Origin: Tamlana carrageenivorans
GTDB lineage: Bacteria > Bacteroidota > Bacteroidia > Flavobacteriales > Flavobacteriaceae
Length of the DNA stretch: 64,000 nt
Reading direction: 5' to 3'
Assembly: GCF_002893765.1 (NCBI RefSeq)
Contig: NZ_CP025938.1
Span: forward strand, 868,001 to 932,000
The notes beneath the pieces are model-generated. The model did not search any database. It was not told the origin of the DNA and saw nothing but the letters and a program-made list of their open reading frames with translations. Of the stretch, positions 1-9,696 are shown piece after piece. The position numbers were made by a program, and so were the translations under genes. Positions within the stretch are counted from its first letter, which is position 1. Each line of letters begins with the position of its first letter.

Positions 1-701
1 GCTGGTTTTGGTGCTTCTGCTTTCGCAGGAGCGCTAGATGCTGAAAAATTAGCAGCAACACCAGAAACATCTGTTCCTGCAGGGCCAATAATGGCTAATA
101 ATGAATCTACTTTTGCCGATTCACCTTCTTGTAATCCTATTTCTAATAAAGTACCCGATTGGAATGATTCAAATTCCATAGTCGCTTTATCCGTTTCAAT
201 TTCAGCTAAAATATCACCTTCTTCAACGGTGTCACCAACTTTTTTCAACCAAGTAGCGACAGTTCCTTCTTCCATAGTATCACTTAAACGTGGCATCGTT
301 ACAACGATAACACCTTCTGGTAATGCTGCAGCAGCTGGCGCCGCTTCTTCAGCAGGAGCTTCTTCTGTTGCAACTGGAGCAGCCTCGGCAGTTTCTTCCT
401 TAGCTTCAGTAGCAGGAGCATCAGCGCTTCCTCCTCCATTTAGTAAATCTGAAATATCTTCACCTTCATCACCAATAATTGCTAAAAGCTCATCTACCTT
501 AGTAGTTTCACCTTCTTGAACACCAATATGCAATAAAGTTCCTTCATTAAAGGATTCAAATTCCATGGTTGCTTTATCGGTTTCGATTTCAGCTAGAATA
601 TCTCCTTCTTCAATTTTATCTCCTACTTTTTTTAACCAAGCCGCTACCGTACCTTCTTCCATGGTATCGCTTAAACGCGGCATATTTACTACTATTGCCA
701 T
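1..701 (-). CDS. pdhC: Pyruvate dehydrogenase E2 (dihydrolipoamide acetyltransferase), N-terminal part
   Basis: E2 core of the pyruvate dehydrogenase complex, which carries acetyl groups on lipoyl lysines and passes them to CoA in the cytoplasm. The visible 233 residues hold two lipoyl domains, each with the motif EIETDKATMEFES (lipoyl lysines near residues 43 and 172). They are joined by an Ala/Glu/Pro-rich flexible linker (about 90-130), and a second Ala/Pro linker begins before the window edge. The peripheral-subunit-binding and catalytic domains lie outside. The ATG at 701 lies 3 bp after the pdhA stop codon, so the two genes are surely co-transcribed. Only the name of the exact 2-oxo acid complex is inferred, from the pdhA neighbour. 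Confidence 0.93.
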   Translation of the reverse strand, partial: MAIVVNMPRLSDTMEEGTVAAWLKKVGDKIEEGDILAEIETDKATMEFESFNEGTLLHIGVQEGETTKVDELLAIIGDEGEDISDLLNGGGSADAPATEAKEETAEAAPVATEEAPAEEAAPAAAALPEGVIVVTMPRLSDTMEEGTVATWLKKVGDTVEEGDILAEIETDKATMEFESFQSGTLLEIGLQEGESAKVDSLLAIIGPAGTDVSGVAANFSASSAPAKAEAPKP

Positions 702-704
702 AGC

Positions 705-1703
705 TTATATTTTGTGTTGAATAAATGGATAATCTTCTTGTTCGTAAACCATATCATAAAGCTGTTGCTTTTCTGGGAATGGCGATTCTTCTGCGAACTT
801 CTCACATTCTAAAACGCGCTCTTTAACACGTTTGTCTATTGCTTTAATATCGTCTTCAGTTGCATATTTCTTTTCAAGAATAACATCTTTCACTTGCGTG
901 ATCGGGTCAATTTTCTTGTATTCAGCAACTTCATCTTTTGTTCTATAATGTTGCGCATCACTCATAGAATGCCCTCTATAACGGTAAGTTTTTAACTCTA
1001 AGAAGGTTGGCCCTTCACCGCGACGTCCTCTTTGGATAGCTTCATCGAAAGCTTCAGCTACTTTAATAGGGTTCATACCATCAACTGGAGCCGAAGGCAT
1101 ATCGTATCCTAAACCTAACTTCCAAATATCGGGATGGTTTGCTGTACGCTCTACCGAGGTTCCCATGGCATATCCGTTATTTTCACAAACAAATACTACA
1201 GGTAATTTCCAAAGCATCGCTAAGTTAAATGCCTCATGAAGCGACCCTTGTCTTGCCGCACCATCACCAAAACAACATAAGGTAACGGCATCACTACCGT
1301 GATATTTATCACCAAAGGCAATACCAGCACCTAAAGGAATTTGACCTCCTACGATTCCGTGACCACCATAAAATCTAAATTCCTTAGAAAAAATATGCAT
1401 AGAACCACCCATACCTTTGGATGTACCTGTTGCTTTTCCGTATAATTCAGCCATAACACGTCTAGGATCTTCTCCCATACCTATAGGCTGTACGTGATTA
1501 CGATAAGCTGTAATCATTTTATCCTTACTTAAGTCCATTGCGTGTAAAGCTCCTGCTAATACAGCTTCTTGTCCGTTATATAAGTGAAGAAATCCTCTTA
1601 CTTTCTGTTGGATGTAAACTGCAGCTAGTTTGTCTTCAAACTTTCTCCAGAATAACATGTCTTCGTACCATTTGAGGTAAACCTCTTTTGTTATTTTTTG
1701 CAT
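705..1703 (-). CDS. pdhA: Pyruvate dehydrogenase E1 component, alpha subunit
   Basis: Thiamine-diphosphate-dependent decarboxylation of pyruvate, the first step of the pyruvate dehydrogenase complex. The 332 residues match the family length for a heterotetrameric E1 alpha. The thiamine-diphosphate motif starts at GDGAARQGS near residue 146 and closes with ENN about 28 residues later. The phosphorylation-loop-like segment YRYRGHSMSD is present around residue 240. It is followed after 3 bp by pdhC; no beta-subunit gene lies between them, which is the usual flavobacterial order, with E1 beta encoded elsewhere. A 202-bp gap with no visible gene separates it from cdd upstream. Confidence 0.95.
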   Translation of the reverse strand: MQKITKEVYLKWYEDMLFWRKFEDKLAAVYIQQKVRGFLHLYNGQEAVLAGALHAMDLSKDKMITAYRNHVQPIGMGEDPRRVMAELYGKATGTSKGMGGSMHIFSKEFRFYGGHGIVGGQIPLGAGIAFGDKYHGSDAVTLCCFGDGAARQGSLHEAFNLAMLWKLPVVFVCENNGYAMGTSVERTANHPDIWKLGLGYDMPSAPVDGMNPIKVAEAFDEAIQRGRRGEGPTFLELKTYRYRGHSMSDAQHYRTKDEVAEYKKIDPITQVKDVILEKKYATEDDIKAIDKRVKERVLECEKFAEESPFPEKQQLYDMVYEQEDYPFIQHKI

Positions 1704-1905
1704 GGAATAATTTTATGATAATTTATAAGCGACTACAAAAGTAACACTTTGTGGAGAAATGGGAAAACTCAAATTCACTAAAGTGAGAAAAAAATTAAAA
1801 TTCTAGTGATTAGAACCTCCGCTGATTATTCTGTAATTTTTCACCTTATTTTTATATTTTTTTCAATTTATGTAGATGACAGACAGATAGATTCTAACTA
1901 AAAAG

Positions 1906-2391
1906 TTAAAATAGTACTGTTTTATCAAATACAAAAGGCAACAAATTCATTACCGAATTTGACTTAGCGACAGCTCCTTTTGCGCCCATAAAATATAACT
2001 CGATATCATGTATTTGCTTGACTTCATATTCTACCATTGCCTGTCTACAGGCACCACAAGGCGGAATTGGAGTATCTGTAGCGGTCATTTTTGAACTTGC
2101 TGAAATGGCCATTCGAATTACTTTAGCTTCTGGATATTGCGATCCAGCATAGTAAATTGCGGTACGCTCGGCACAAAGCCCGGAAGGGTATGAGGCGTTT
2201 TCTTGATTATTACCGGTAATGATTTGGCCGTTATCGAGCAACAAAGCGGCGCCAACTTCAAAATTTGAATAAGGCGCATAGGCACGACTTCTGGCCTCAA
2301 TCGCTTTTTCCATTAACTGGGCTACATCACTTGGTAATTCATATAAATCATCAAAAACGTATATTTTAGACTCTTTTTTTATTTCTTTCAT
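1906..2391 (-). CDS. cdd: Cytidine deaminase
   Basis: Zinc hydrolase that deaminates cytidine and deoxycytidine to uridine forms in pyrimidine salvage. The 161 residues carry both catalytic signatures: CAERTA (Cys73 zinc ligand, Glu75 proton shuttle) and PCGACRQ (Cys112 and Cys115 zinc ligands). The substrate-binding segment FEVGAAL is at about 44-50. Length and motifs fit the small tetrameric class with three Cys ligands. It lies between porV and pdhA on the same strand, a neighbourhood seen in other flavobacteria. The terminator at 2436-2468 separates it from the end of porV. Confidence 0.96.
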   Translation of the reverse strand: MKEIKKESKIYVFDDLYELPSDVAQLMEKAIEARSRAYAPYSNFEVGAALLLDNGQIITGNNQENASYPSGLCAERTAIYYAGSQYPEAKVIRMAISASSKMTATDTPIPPCGACRQAMVEYEVKQIHDIELYFMGAKGAVAKSNSVMNLLPFVFDKTVLF

Positions 2392-2435
2392 GAAGCTTTC
2401 AATTTGTTATAACAATTTAAGAAAGTCTTAGAAAC

Positions 2436-2468
2436 AAAAAAACTATTGCTCTCACAATAGTTTTTTTT
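2436..2468 (-). terminator. Rho-independent terminator after porV, bidirectional shape
   Basis: Perfect 7-bp stem ACTATTG/CAATAGT with a 6-base loop, flanked by A-runs on one side and T-runs on the other. It lies 21 bp beyond the stop of porV, which runs on the minus strand, and just upstream of cdd. The symmetric A/T tracts would allow termination in either direction. Confidence 0.85.
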
Positions 2469-2488
2469 GTATTCAATTAATGTTATAA

Positions 2489-3736
2489 TTAGTATTCTGT
2501 ATAAGCTCCTGCTCCAATATTAAATGTTAGTGAAAAACGCAAGGTCCCTTCTAAAGGACTTTGAACTTGAGATGTTGAAAACAGGTAAGACAAATCTATA
2601 TTAACAACACTAGCTTTAAATCCGGCACCTAAAGCCATAAATTGTCGAGCACCTTTTTCTTCCGATTCATGAAAATACCCTGCTCTGAAAGCAAAGGCAT
2701 CTTGATACATATACTCGGCCCCTAAAGCCCATGTAATTTCTTTCATTTCTTCCTTAAATCCGCCTGGCGCATCACCAAAAGACTGAAACATACCTTTAAA
2801 AAAGCCTACATCATCAGATTTTCCTTTGTAAATGACATTCGAGGTACGAGACAGTTCTGTATCTATATCTTCATCAAACTCTCCATTACCATCGACATCA
2901 ACATATGTTACTTCATCGCCCAAAATTGGCGGTGTTGGCACCAAAAGTTTAGTAACTTCAGCAGTTAATGACACTTTATTGTAATCGTCGAAAATAAAAT
3001 CAAACCCACCACCTAATCTTAAGTTAGTAGGCTGAAAATTTTCTTGTCCGCCTTCATCATATTTAAATTTCGGACCAATATTTTGAATGGCAAAACCACC
3101 GCGCCATCTTCCGTTAAAATCGGCATAAGCCTCTTCCTCACTTTGGTAGTAACCAGAAATATCGACACCAAAAGTACTTGCTGGGGTAGAGTCTGCCTGA
3201 AAATCAGTCAATTTTAAATCCGATCGCACATAGCGCATAGCTACAGACATGGCAAACCGCTCACTAAGTCTTAATGCATAAGAGGCGTCTAAAGCCATCT
3301 CATAAGGCCTCACTGTAAAAGGAGTCACTTGTGATTCATTCTCAACAAAATCTATATCTCCTAATGAAAAGTATCTAAAACTTCCTGCGAAAGCGCTACG
3401 CTCATCAATTCGATTATAATAAGTTAACCCTCCAAGAAAAATATCATTCACTAACTTTCCTAAATAAGGCGTATACGTAAGTCCAATTCCAGACTTTGTT
3501 TCCGAAAAGGCGTACTTTGAAGAGTTCCACTGTTGAGAATATGCATCCACCGAAGTAGCCACACCCATATCCCCCATACCCGCTGAGCGCGCATCACTGG
3601 CGATAAGCAAAAAAGGCATTCCCGTGGTAATGACTCTGCTATCATTACTGTTTGGAATAATAGTCGTTTCTGTAGTTTGGGCCTCTAATTTATAGATAAA
3701 AGCAAAAGCTAATAATAACAATAGTTTATTCTTCAT
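2489..3736 (-). CDS. porV: Type IX secretion outer-membrane protein PorV (LptO)
   Basis: Outer-membrane beta-barrel of the type IX secretion system. In the studied systems PorV collects cargo carrying a C-terminal secretion domain from the translocon and delivers it to the PorU attachment complex. About 415 residues: signal peptide MKNKLLLLLAFAFIYKLEAQ, then the family opening with SRVITTGMPFLLIASDARSA and a barrel ending in alternating hydrophobic strands. I chose the ATG at 3736, which starts a clean signal peptide, over the start seven codons upstream. It is followed by an excellent terminator and preceded 34 bp upstream by porU, its functional partner. Confidence 0.93.
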   Translation of the reverse strand: MKNKLLLLLAFAFIYKLEAQTTETTIIPNSNDSRVITTGMPFLLIASDARSAGMGDMGVATSVDAYSQQWNSSKYAFSETKSGIGLTYTPYLGKLVNDIFLGGLTYYNRIDERSAFAGSFRYFSLGDIDFVENESQVTPFTVRPYEMALDASYALRLSERFAMSVAMRYVRSDLKLTDFQADSTPASTFGVDISGYYQSEEEAYADFNGRWRGGFAIQNIGPKFKYDEGGQENFQPTNLRLGGGFDFIFDDYNKVSLTAEVTKLLVPTPPILGDEVTYVDVDGNGEFDEDIDTELSRTSNVIYKGKSDDVGFFKGMFQSFGDAPGGFKEEMKEITWALGAEYMYQDAFAFRAGYFHESEEKGARQFMALGAGFKASVVNIDLSYLFSTSQVQSPLEGTLRFSLTFNIGAGAYTEY

Positions 3737-3770
3737 GAAATATAGTTTAGTTAGCAAATATAATTTTTTC

Positions 3771-6700
3771 TTACAGTATTACAAGTTTCTCTATTTTTTC
3801 TACGGTCTTATTCAATAATTCGGAATGCACCTTAAGTTTATACACATAAACACCCTTCCCTATTTTACCTCCAAAATCGTCGCGTCCATCCCAAACGATA
3901 TCACGAGACAAGGAACTATTTGTCACCGCTCCACCTGAAGTTTTCCCGTTTAAGGTTCGCACAAGTTTTCCCGACACCGTAAAGATCTGTATTGAAACGC
4001 TCAAAGACTCCGAACTATTGTGATTGAACCAAAATTCGGTGTAATTCACAAACGGATTAGGGTAATTAAGCACGTTGTTTATAACCAATTCTTGATCTTG
4101 ATCATGCACAATAAATTGAATTTCAGAAACAGATGAATTATTATAAACATCCCAAGCTTTAAGGGTTAAGGTATGCAAACCTGGTTTTAAATCTCTCATG
4201 GGAAAACTCACAACACCACGCGTATAATCGTCGACTTCGGTTTGATAGTAATCATTTAAAATAATAGGATTTTTTTCATCGCCATCAATAATAGCTACGA
4301 TATCATGACCAATACCACTGGCTGTATTGACGCCATTATCATCCTGCAACTTCACTAATAAGGTTGGTGATTCATTTGTAATGCCTCCCGATACAAAGTT
4401 TTCATCATTCATATAAAGATTAATCACTGGCCCAACATTATCTTCGGCAGCATTTTCATCCAAACCTCCAATTTTAACTGTGTTATTACTAGATCCTGTT
4501 TGATTAATCGTGAGTTCATCATTTCTTGAATAAAAACTCACTTTACCAAAACCTACAGGAATGCCAATATCCTTAGGAACAACAAAATCAAATTCAAAAG
4601 CACCATTTTTAACTGAAGCCTGGCCTCTAAAAATAATTTCCCCTAAAGTTTTAAAATTTAAAATAACCAACTCTCCATTTAAACGTGTACCATCATTCCC
4701 TAGCGTACTTCTATCAATATATTTATCGTATATGGTGGTTGAGAGCAAGCCTGAATAATCGGTTAAAACATTACCAGACGCATCAACTACCTCGCCAGAC
4801 AACTTAACCTTACTTAAAGCTTTTAGCGTATCTGTGGATTGTGCTAGAGGTACATCATTAATTTTAGTTAATCGAATACTTGGTTTAGGAAAGCTTAATT
4901 TCATAGCGGGATCCCCTATAAAAAACACCAATCTGCGTTGGCTGTTATTTGACACGGCTGGATCGGATTTTGAAAGCCTTAAAGATTCGGCCATAGACGG
5001 GTATTCATCATCTCCATAATTGTCATTATCATGATATGAAAACAAATACTGCCCTAAAATATTATTAAATGAAATGGCAAAACTCACATAAATTTGTCTG
5101 GTAGTCGTAATTAACCCAATCGCGCCAGCGCGTTTATTCCAGAAGGTAAACTCTCCTGCGGTTTGACGATACGGGTTGTCAAAACGTGTAAACTCACAAG
5201 TTACGGTAACAAAACAATTGAGTTTATTATAATTCCTAAAATTTTCGATATCTGTTTTACCCAAAATACGCTCTTGAGCTAAACCTTCTTCACCCCCATG
5301 ACCGAAGTAATTAACCACCAAAGCGCCATTATCTACTGCATTTGAAATAGCCGTATTAACCGTAGGATACCTGTTTCCACCAGCCGAAGTTTCTTGCTGA
5401 TACGAATCGCTATGAATTTTAACAACATTAATAAAAGGCTTTTTCTCAGCAACCAAATTACCTACATTATCGGTAGTTTCCTGCAAAATACCTTCCCAAT
5501 CGGCATCAACATCATCAGAAATCACTACAAAGTTATTACGCCAACTTCCAAAAGATTCCCTTTGGTAATACTGAGCCACTTTATCGACAAGTTCTTTCGC
5601 GCGTTGGGGCGAGTCGGCAATAATTCTCCCCACGGCAATATCCAACATATCGGTTGAGGCCATACTCCCCTCATCGTCGTCCATCATACCATAAAAATCA
5701 TCGGTCACATACGAATTAGCTAAACTAAAACTGTTATAAGAATACCATGAAGGCACGATATTCGTATTATTAGGAATACGGTCTTTATAATCGAAAGAAC
5801 CATCACCAAACAAGCATAAATACTTGATTTTTTTACTGGGTTCACTAGCATTATCATACACATATTTAACCATATTTCGAATGGCACCAACATCTTGATT
5901 TCCTGTACTAAATTCGGCATAAATTTCATCTAAACCCACAACCTTTACATGTAAACCATTCTGCTCTCGATTAATATCGGCTAAACGCTCGGCATGATTA
6001 AGCATATTATTAGGCGCCACAATAATATAGTCTATATCCTGAAAATTCCCTTGGGCATTTTTAAAAATTGTTCCTTTAATGTCTTGATTAACGACATCGG
6101 TTTTCGAATCTATTTTAGGCGTAAAATAATCTGATGGGGTTACAGCTACATAAGTTTTTAAACTTCCCAAGGTTGATGTAAAACTAAACACAGCTTCGTT
6201 TTGAGTATTTTCTACACTGGAAACATAATACAAATCGGTGACATCCCAAACTTCTGAAACCGCAGTCGCATTAGATAAATTATATTGGCCCACACCAGAT
6301 TCTGTTTCTACAATACTATTTTTAAACTGAAATTGTTTCCCCGAAAAACTCAATGCGCACTTAGCCTCTATAGCAATATAATCAAGATAAGATTCAATAC
6401 TAGGATTTCCTTGATTGTTAAAATTAAGTCCTACGGATATTTTGGAACTACTAACATCAACCTCCCTATAAAGCCCATTACCTGAAGCTAAATTTGGACT
6501 AGAAACACCACGCAAAGTGATGGTAGATATGGCAGTTCCATTCACATCAACATCAAACGAACATGTTGTTGAATTAACAGCGCCCACCAAAACATTTAAT
6601 TTTATAGGCTCTGAGGTATTGATATTAGGAAAATCGAAGTCAAAATTTTTGCGATTAACGACATCGAAACGATCACCAAACCAGCGTCTACCTAATGAAA

Positions 6701-7652
6701 TCAAATTATGATCATCAACCTCATGAAATTGATACGCCTCATAAGTATCGATAACCAAATTGGGCACCCCAGAAGGTTGTGAAAAATTCTGAATACGCTT
6801 TCCTTCAGCAGTGCCTACATTAATATAATAATAGGTTTTATCTGTATAACAATTAATATGCGTATTACTGTAAGCATTATATCCTTTTGGTCCGCGAGCA
6901 TAAAACAAAATATAATCCTGATCGTTAAAGACACCATCTTCTTCACCAACAAACTTGATGGCATTTTCTGGAACATCATAAGGATATGACACGGCATTCG
7001 AATACGGAATCATCTCACCGCCATGACCAAATAACCGAATTCTCTTGGGGTTAACATTATTCACATCAACACCCAAACGCTGTAAAAAACTTTTAGACAA
7101 TTTAAAAACCCCTGTAGTATCAACATAAAACCGATACCATTTCCCTAAATTTAAAACCGAATTAGACAAAACTTTTGAAGACACATCATTCTTACGAGTC
7201 GTTGTTCTATTAGAAGTAGCCCCCCATTTGTAATCCAATTGAAAAGACATGATTTTTTTATACGTGCCATTGGCATCACGAATAATGGGACTTAACTGAA
7301 AACTTACATACCGTTTATTTCTAGCCGTAACATTTTTTAACTGAAACTTTAAATCGCGCGAAATTCGAGTAATATCAAGATCTTTTAATTCTGAAGTACT
7401 AATGACTTCATAAACCACCTGACTCAGTTTTGCTGATGTTTCATTAACGCGATTTGATACTACCCACTGATCTGTGAAGCGCAGACCATCCTCTGAAAAA
7501 GAGAAATTATCGGAATTAAAATAAGGCACCTCAAAAGAAAAGCCTGTTCCAGATATGGTTTTAGCACCCTCCCAAGAAATCGTATATTTTTTTTGTTGCG
7601 CAAATAATCCAACTGTGGTTAGCAGTAGTAAAAGGAAAAATTTATTTTTCAT
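3771..7652 (-). CDS. porU: Type IX secretion sortase PorU
   Basis: Gingipain-family (peptidase C25) protein that in other type IX systems cleaves the C-terminal domain of cargo and attaches it to the cell surface. The 1293 residues begin with signal peptide MKNKFFLLLLLTTVGLFAQ. The C25 catalytic region lies at about 530-900, with the His motif NYFGHGGEEG near 783 and the Cys motif VTCEF near 820. The C-terminus holds its own CTD-like domain with the type A hallmarks NYPNPF, GKLVRTL and GKGVYVYKLKV, ending KLVIL. PorU normally keeps this domain uncleaved. It is transcribed just ahead of porV, and the 264-bp divergent region to gldJ holds both promoters. Confidence 0.95.
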   Translation of the reverse strand: MKNKFFLLLLLTTVGLFAQQKKYTISWEGAKTISGTGFSFEVPYFNSDNFSFSEDGLRFTDQWVVSNRVNETSAKLSQVVYEVISTSELKDLDITRISRDLKFQLKNVTARNKRYVSFQLSPIIRDANGTYKKIMSFQLDYKWGATSNRTTTRKNDVSSKVLSNSVLNLGKWYRFYVDTTGVFKLSKSFLQRLGVDVNNVNPKRIRLFGHGGEMIPYSNAVSYPYDVPENAIKFVGEEDGVFNDQDYILFYARGPKGYNAYSNTHINCYTDKTYYYINVGTAEGKRIQNFSQPSGVPNLVIDTYEAYQFHEVDDHNLISLGRRWFGDRFDVVNRKNFDFDFPNINTSEPIKLNVLVGAVNSTTCSFDVDVNGTAISTITLRGVSSPNLASGNGLYREVDVSSSKISVGLNFNNQGNPSIESYLDYIAIEAKCALSFSGKQFQFKNSIVETESGVGQYNLSNATAVSEVWDVTDLYYVSSVENTQNEAVFSFTSTLGSLKTYVAVTPSDYFTPKIDSKTDVVNQDIKGTIFKNAQGNFQDIDYIIVAPNNMLNHAERLADINREQNGLHVKVVGLDEIYAEFSTGNQDVGAIRNMVKYVYDNASEPSKKIKYLCLFGDGSFDYKDRIPNNTNIVPSWYSYNSFSLANSYVTDDFYGMMDDDEGSMASTDMLDIAVGRIIADSPQRAKELVDKVAQYYQRESFGSWRNNFVVISDDVDADWEGILQETTDNVGNLVAEKKPFINVVKIHSDSYQQETSAGGNRYPTVNTAISNAVDNGALVVNYFGHGGEEGLAQERILGKTDIENFRNYNKLNCFVTVTCEFTRFDNPYRQTAGEFTFWNKRAGAIGLITTTRQIYVSFAISFNNILGQYLFSYHDNDNYGDDEYPSMAESLRLSKSDPAVSNNSQRRLVFFIGDPAMKLSFPKPSIRLTKINDVPLAQSTDTLKALSKVKLSGEVVDASGNVLTDYSGLLSTTIYDKYIDRSTLGNDGTRLNGELVILNFKTLGEIIFRGQASVKNGAFEFDFVVPKDIGIPVGFGKVSFYSRNDELTINQTGSSNNTVKIGGLDENAAEDNVGPVINLYMNDENFVSGGITNESPTLLVKLQDDNGVNTASGIGHDIVAIIDGDEKNPIILNDYYQTEVDDYTRGVVSFPMRDLKPGLHTLTLKAWDVYNNSSVSEIQFIVHDQDQELVINNVLNYPNPFVNYTEFWFNHNSSESLSVSIQIFTVSGKLVRTLNGKTSGGAVTNSSLSRDIVWDGRDDFGGKIGKGVYVYKLKVHSELLNKTVEKIEKLVIL

Positions 7653-7853
7653 TGATAAAATAACGTCATTAATAATATGTTATTATTAAAACAAATAACA
7701 TTTTTAAAAAGTAGTTCAAAAATACAATAATAAATTTGTTAAACCTTCGTTAACATAACACAAAAGCCAACGAAAAACAGATAAAATCATCGTTGTAAGG
7801 CGCAAAAAACAGGACGAAATACACGATTTTTTAGTCAAAATGTAATTAATAGC

Positions 7854-7882
7854 TTGCAATATTCGGTATAATTCTTATATTG
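7854..7882 (+). promoter_or_regulatory. Candidate gldJ promoter of Bacteroidota type
   Basis: TTG at 7854-7856 and TATATTG at 7876-7882, separated by 19 bp, resemble the -33 TTG and -7 TAnnTTTG elements of Bacteroidota sigma factor. The -7 box is one base short of consensus. It lies about 35 bp upstream of the gldJ start. Confidence 0.45.
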
Positions 7883-7916
7883 CAGCACCAAAACATGATT
7901 TAGCTTACTTAAAAGT

Positions 7917-9605
7917 ATGGATATGAAAAAAGTAGTCGCATGCAAAGTTTTAGCGTTATTAGCACTTGCTATCGCTTCAACAAGTTGTTCAAAATCCTCG
8001 AGCTCCAGAAATAGTTCAAGAGCTACTGGATGGCAATTAAATTCTCGTGAGGGTGGCTTTCAGTACAATACAAATTTTAGAGAACAAGAAACTGCTCCAG
8101 GATTGGTATTTATTGAGGGTGGAACTTTCACCAAAGGCCGTGTTCAGGATGATGTGATGCACGATTGGAACAACAGCCCTAGTCAACAACATGTGCAATC
8201 TTTTTACATGGATGAAACCGAGGTTACTAACATGATGTACATGGAGTACCTAGATTGGTTAAAGCGTGTTTACCCGCCATCAGAAGGCAATTTTAGAGCC
8301 ATTTATAATGGAGCCTTACCAGATACTTTAGTTTGGAGAAATCGTTTAGGTTTTAATGAAGTTATGACCAACAACTACTTGCGTCATCCAGGATACGGCG
8401 AATACCCTGTAGTTGGTGTTAGCTGGATTCAAGCCGTTGAATTTGCCAACTGGAGATCGGATCGTGTAAATGAGAAAAACTTAGAAGATGCTGGTTATTT
8501 AAAACGCCACGCAAAAACTACTGATGTAGCCGCAGATCAAACTTTTAGCACCGACACATATATCAACTCACCTTCAGGTACTTATGGAGGTAATGAAGAA
8601 ATTCATGATGGTCGTGCAAGAAGCAGAAACGCAAGAGTTGACGAAGAAGGAAATGAAACTGGCGTATACGCCACTCGTGAAACAGGTATACTTTCGCCTA
8701 AATACAGACTACCAACCGAAACCGAATGGGAATATGCCGCTTTAGGATTGAGTGAAATTAGAGATTACAACTTATACCGCGGACGTAAAAAGTACCCATG
8801 GGACGGTCAATACACACGTTCTGGAAAACGTAAAATACGTGGCGACCAATTGGCTAACTTCAAACAAGGAAAAGGTGATTATGGTGGTATCGCAGGATGG
8901 TCTGACGATGGAGCCGATATTACTAACGCAGTAAAATCATACGAACCAAATGATTTTGGCTTATATGACATGGCTGGAAACGTTGCAGAATGGGTTGCCG
9001 ATGTTTACCGTCCAATTATCGATGATGAGTTTAATGATTTCAACTATTACCGTGGAAACGTTTATACTAAAAACGCTATTAATGATGATGGTACTGTGAA
9101 AATCGTAACGCCAGGAAATATTGTTTATGATACATTATCTAACGGAAGAGTTATCGCAAGAGATTTACCGGGTGAAATTTTACAAGTTCCTGTTGATGAA
9201 AACGAAACATATTTAAGAACGAACTTCGATAGAAGTAACCACATCAATTACCGTGATGGCGACAAACGTTCTTCTCGTTATTTCGAAAGTTTTAATGATG
9301 ATGATCTTGGAAGCGATCCAGAAGCTGAAACCAGACAAATGTATAATTCTCCTAAACACAAAATCACTAGAGATTCCTTAGGAAATATTATCAGAGAGTT
9401 TGATAAAGCATCGCACAGAACCTCTTTAGTCAACGATGAAGTTCGTGTATATAAAGGTGGTTCATGGAAAGACAGAGAGTACTGGCTAGACCCTGCTCAA
9501 AGACGTTACTTCCCACAAGATATGGCTACAGATTATATCGGATTTAGATGTGCCATGTCTAGAGTTGGATCTAAAAGCAAAACAAAAGCTAAAACTAAAA
9601 ACTAA
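7917..9605 (+). CDS. gldJ: Gliding motility lipoprotein GldJ
   Basis: Lipoprotein needed for gliding and type IX secretion in flavobacteria, where it supports the helical motility track and stabilises GldK. The 562 residues start with a lipoprotein signal; the lipobox STSC puts the lipidated Cys near residue 24. The rest is a formylglycine-generating-enzyme/sulfatase-modifying-factor fold, with FIEGGTFTKG, YRLPTETEWEYAA, YDMAGNVAEWVAD and a terminal GGSWKDR...GFRCA. ATG codons at 7917 and 7923 are both possible; the second gives MKKVVACK. A strong terminator follows at 9635. The order porU-gldJ-murF is typical of the family. Confidence 0.95.
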   Translation: MDMKKVVACKVLALLALAIASTSCSKSSSSRNSSRATGWQLNSREGGFQYNTNFREQETAPGLVFIEGGTFTKGRVQDDVMHDWNNSPSQQHVQSFYMDETEVTNMMYMEYLDWLKRVYPPSEGNFRAIYNGALPDTLVWRNRLGFNEVMTNNYLRHPGYGEYPVVGVSWIQAVEFANWRSDRVNEKNLEDAGYLKRHAKTTDVAADQTFSTDTYINSPSGTYGGNEEIHDGRARSRNARVDEEGNETGVYATRETGILSPKYRLPTETEWEYAALGLSEIRDYNLYRGRKKYPWDGQYTRSGKRKIRGDQLANFKQGKGDYGGIAGWSDDGADITNAVKSYEPNDFGLYDMAGNVAEWVADVYRPIIDDEFNDFNYYRGNVYTKNAINDDGTVKIVTPGNIVYDTLSNGRVIARDLPGEILQVPVDENETYLRTNFDRSNHINYRDGDKRSSRYFESFNDDDLGSDPEAETRQMYNSPKHKITRDSLGNIIREFDKASHRTSLVNDEVRVYKGGSWKDREYWLDPAQRRYFPQDMATDYIGFRCAMSRVGSKSKTKAKTKN

Positions 9606-9634
9606 ATTAACGCTAGTTTTATAGAATAAATTAA

Positions 9635-9666
9635 AGTCCTAACGCTTCGTTGTTAGGACTTTTTTT
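9635..9666 (+). terminator. Rho-independent terminator after gldJ
   Basis: Perfect 9-bp stem AGTCCTAAC/GTTAGGACT (9635-9643 and 9652-9660), 8-base loop GCTTCGTT, then a run of seven T. It starts 30 bp after the gldJ stop and 31 bp before murF, so murF needs its own promoter or read-through. Confidence 0.92.
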
Positions 9667-9696
9667 ATACATTTATTTCTAATAAAATTTTTCCAT

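Noticed and set aside
91..519. Plus-strand open frame of 142 codons opposite pdhC
   Set aside because: It is the complement of the lipoyl domains and Ala/Glu-rich linker. Its Ser/Ala-rich low-complexity translation is typical of antisense shadow.
7917..9605. Formylglycine-generating enzyme or sulfatase-maturation function for the lipoprotein
   Set aside because: The fold matches, but the lipobox, the length and the porU-murF neighbourhood identify it as GldJ, a gliding/type IX lipoprotein.
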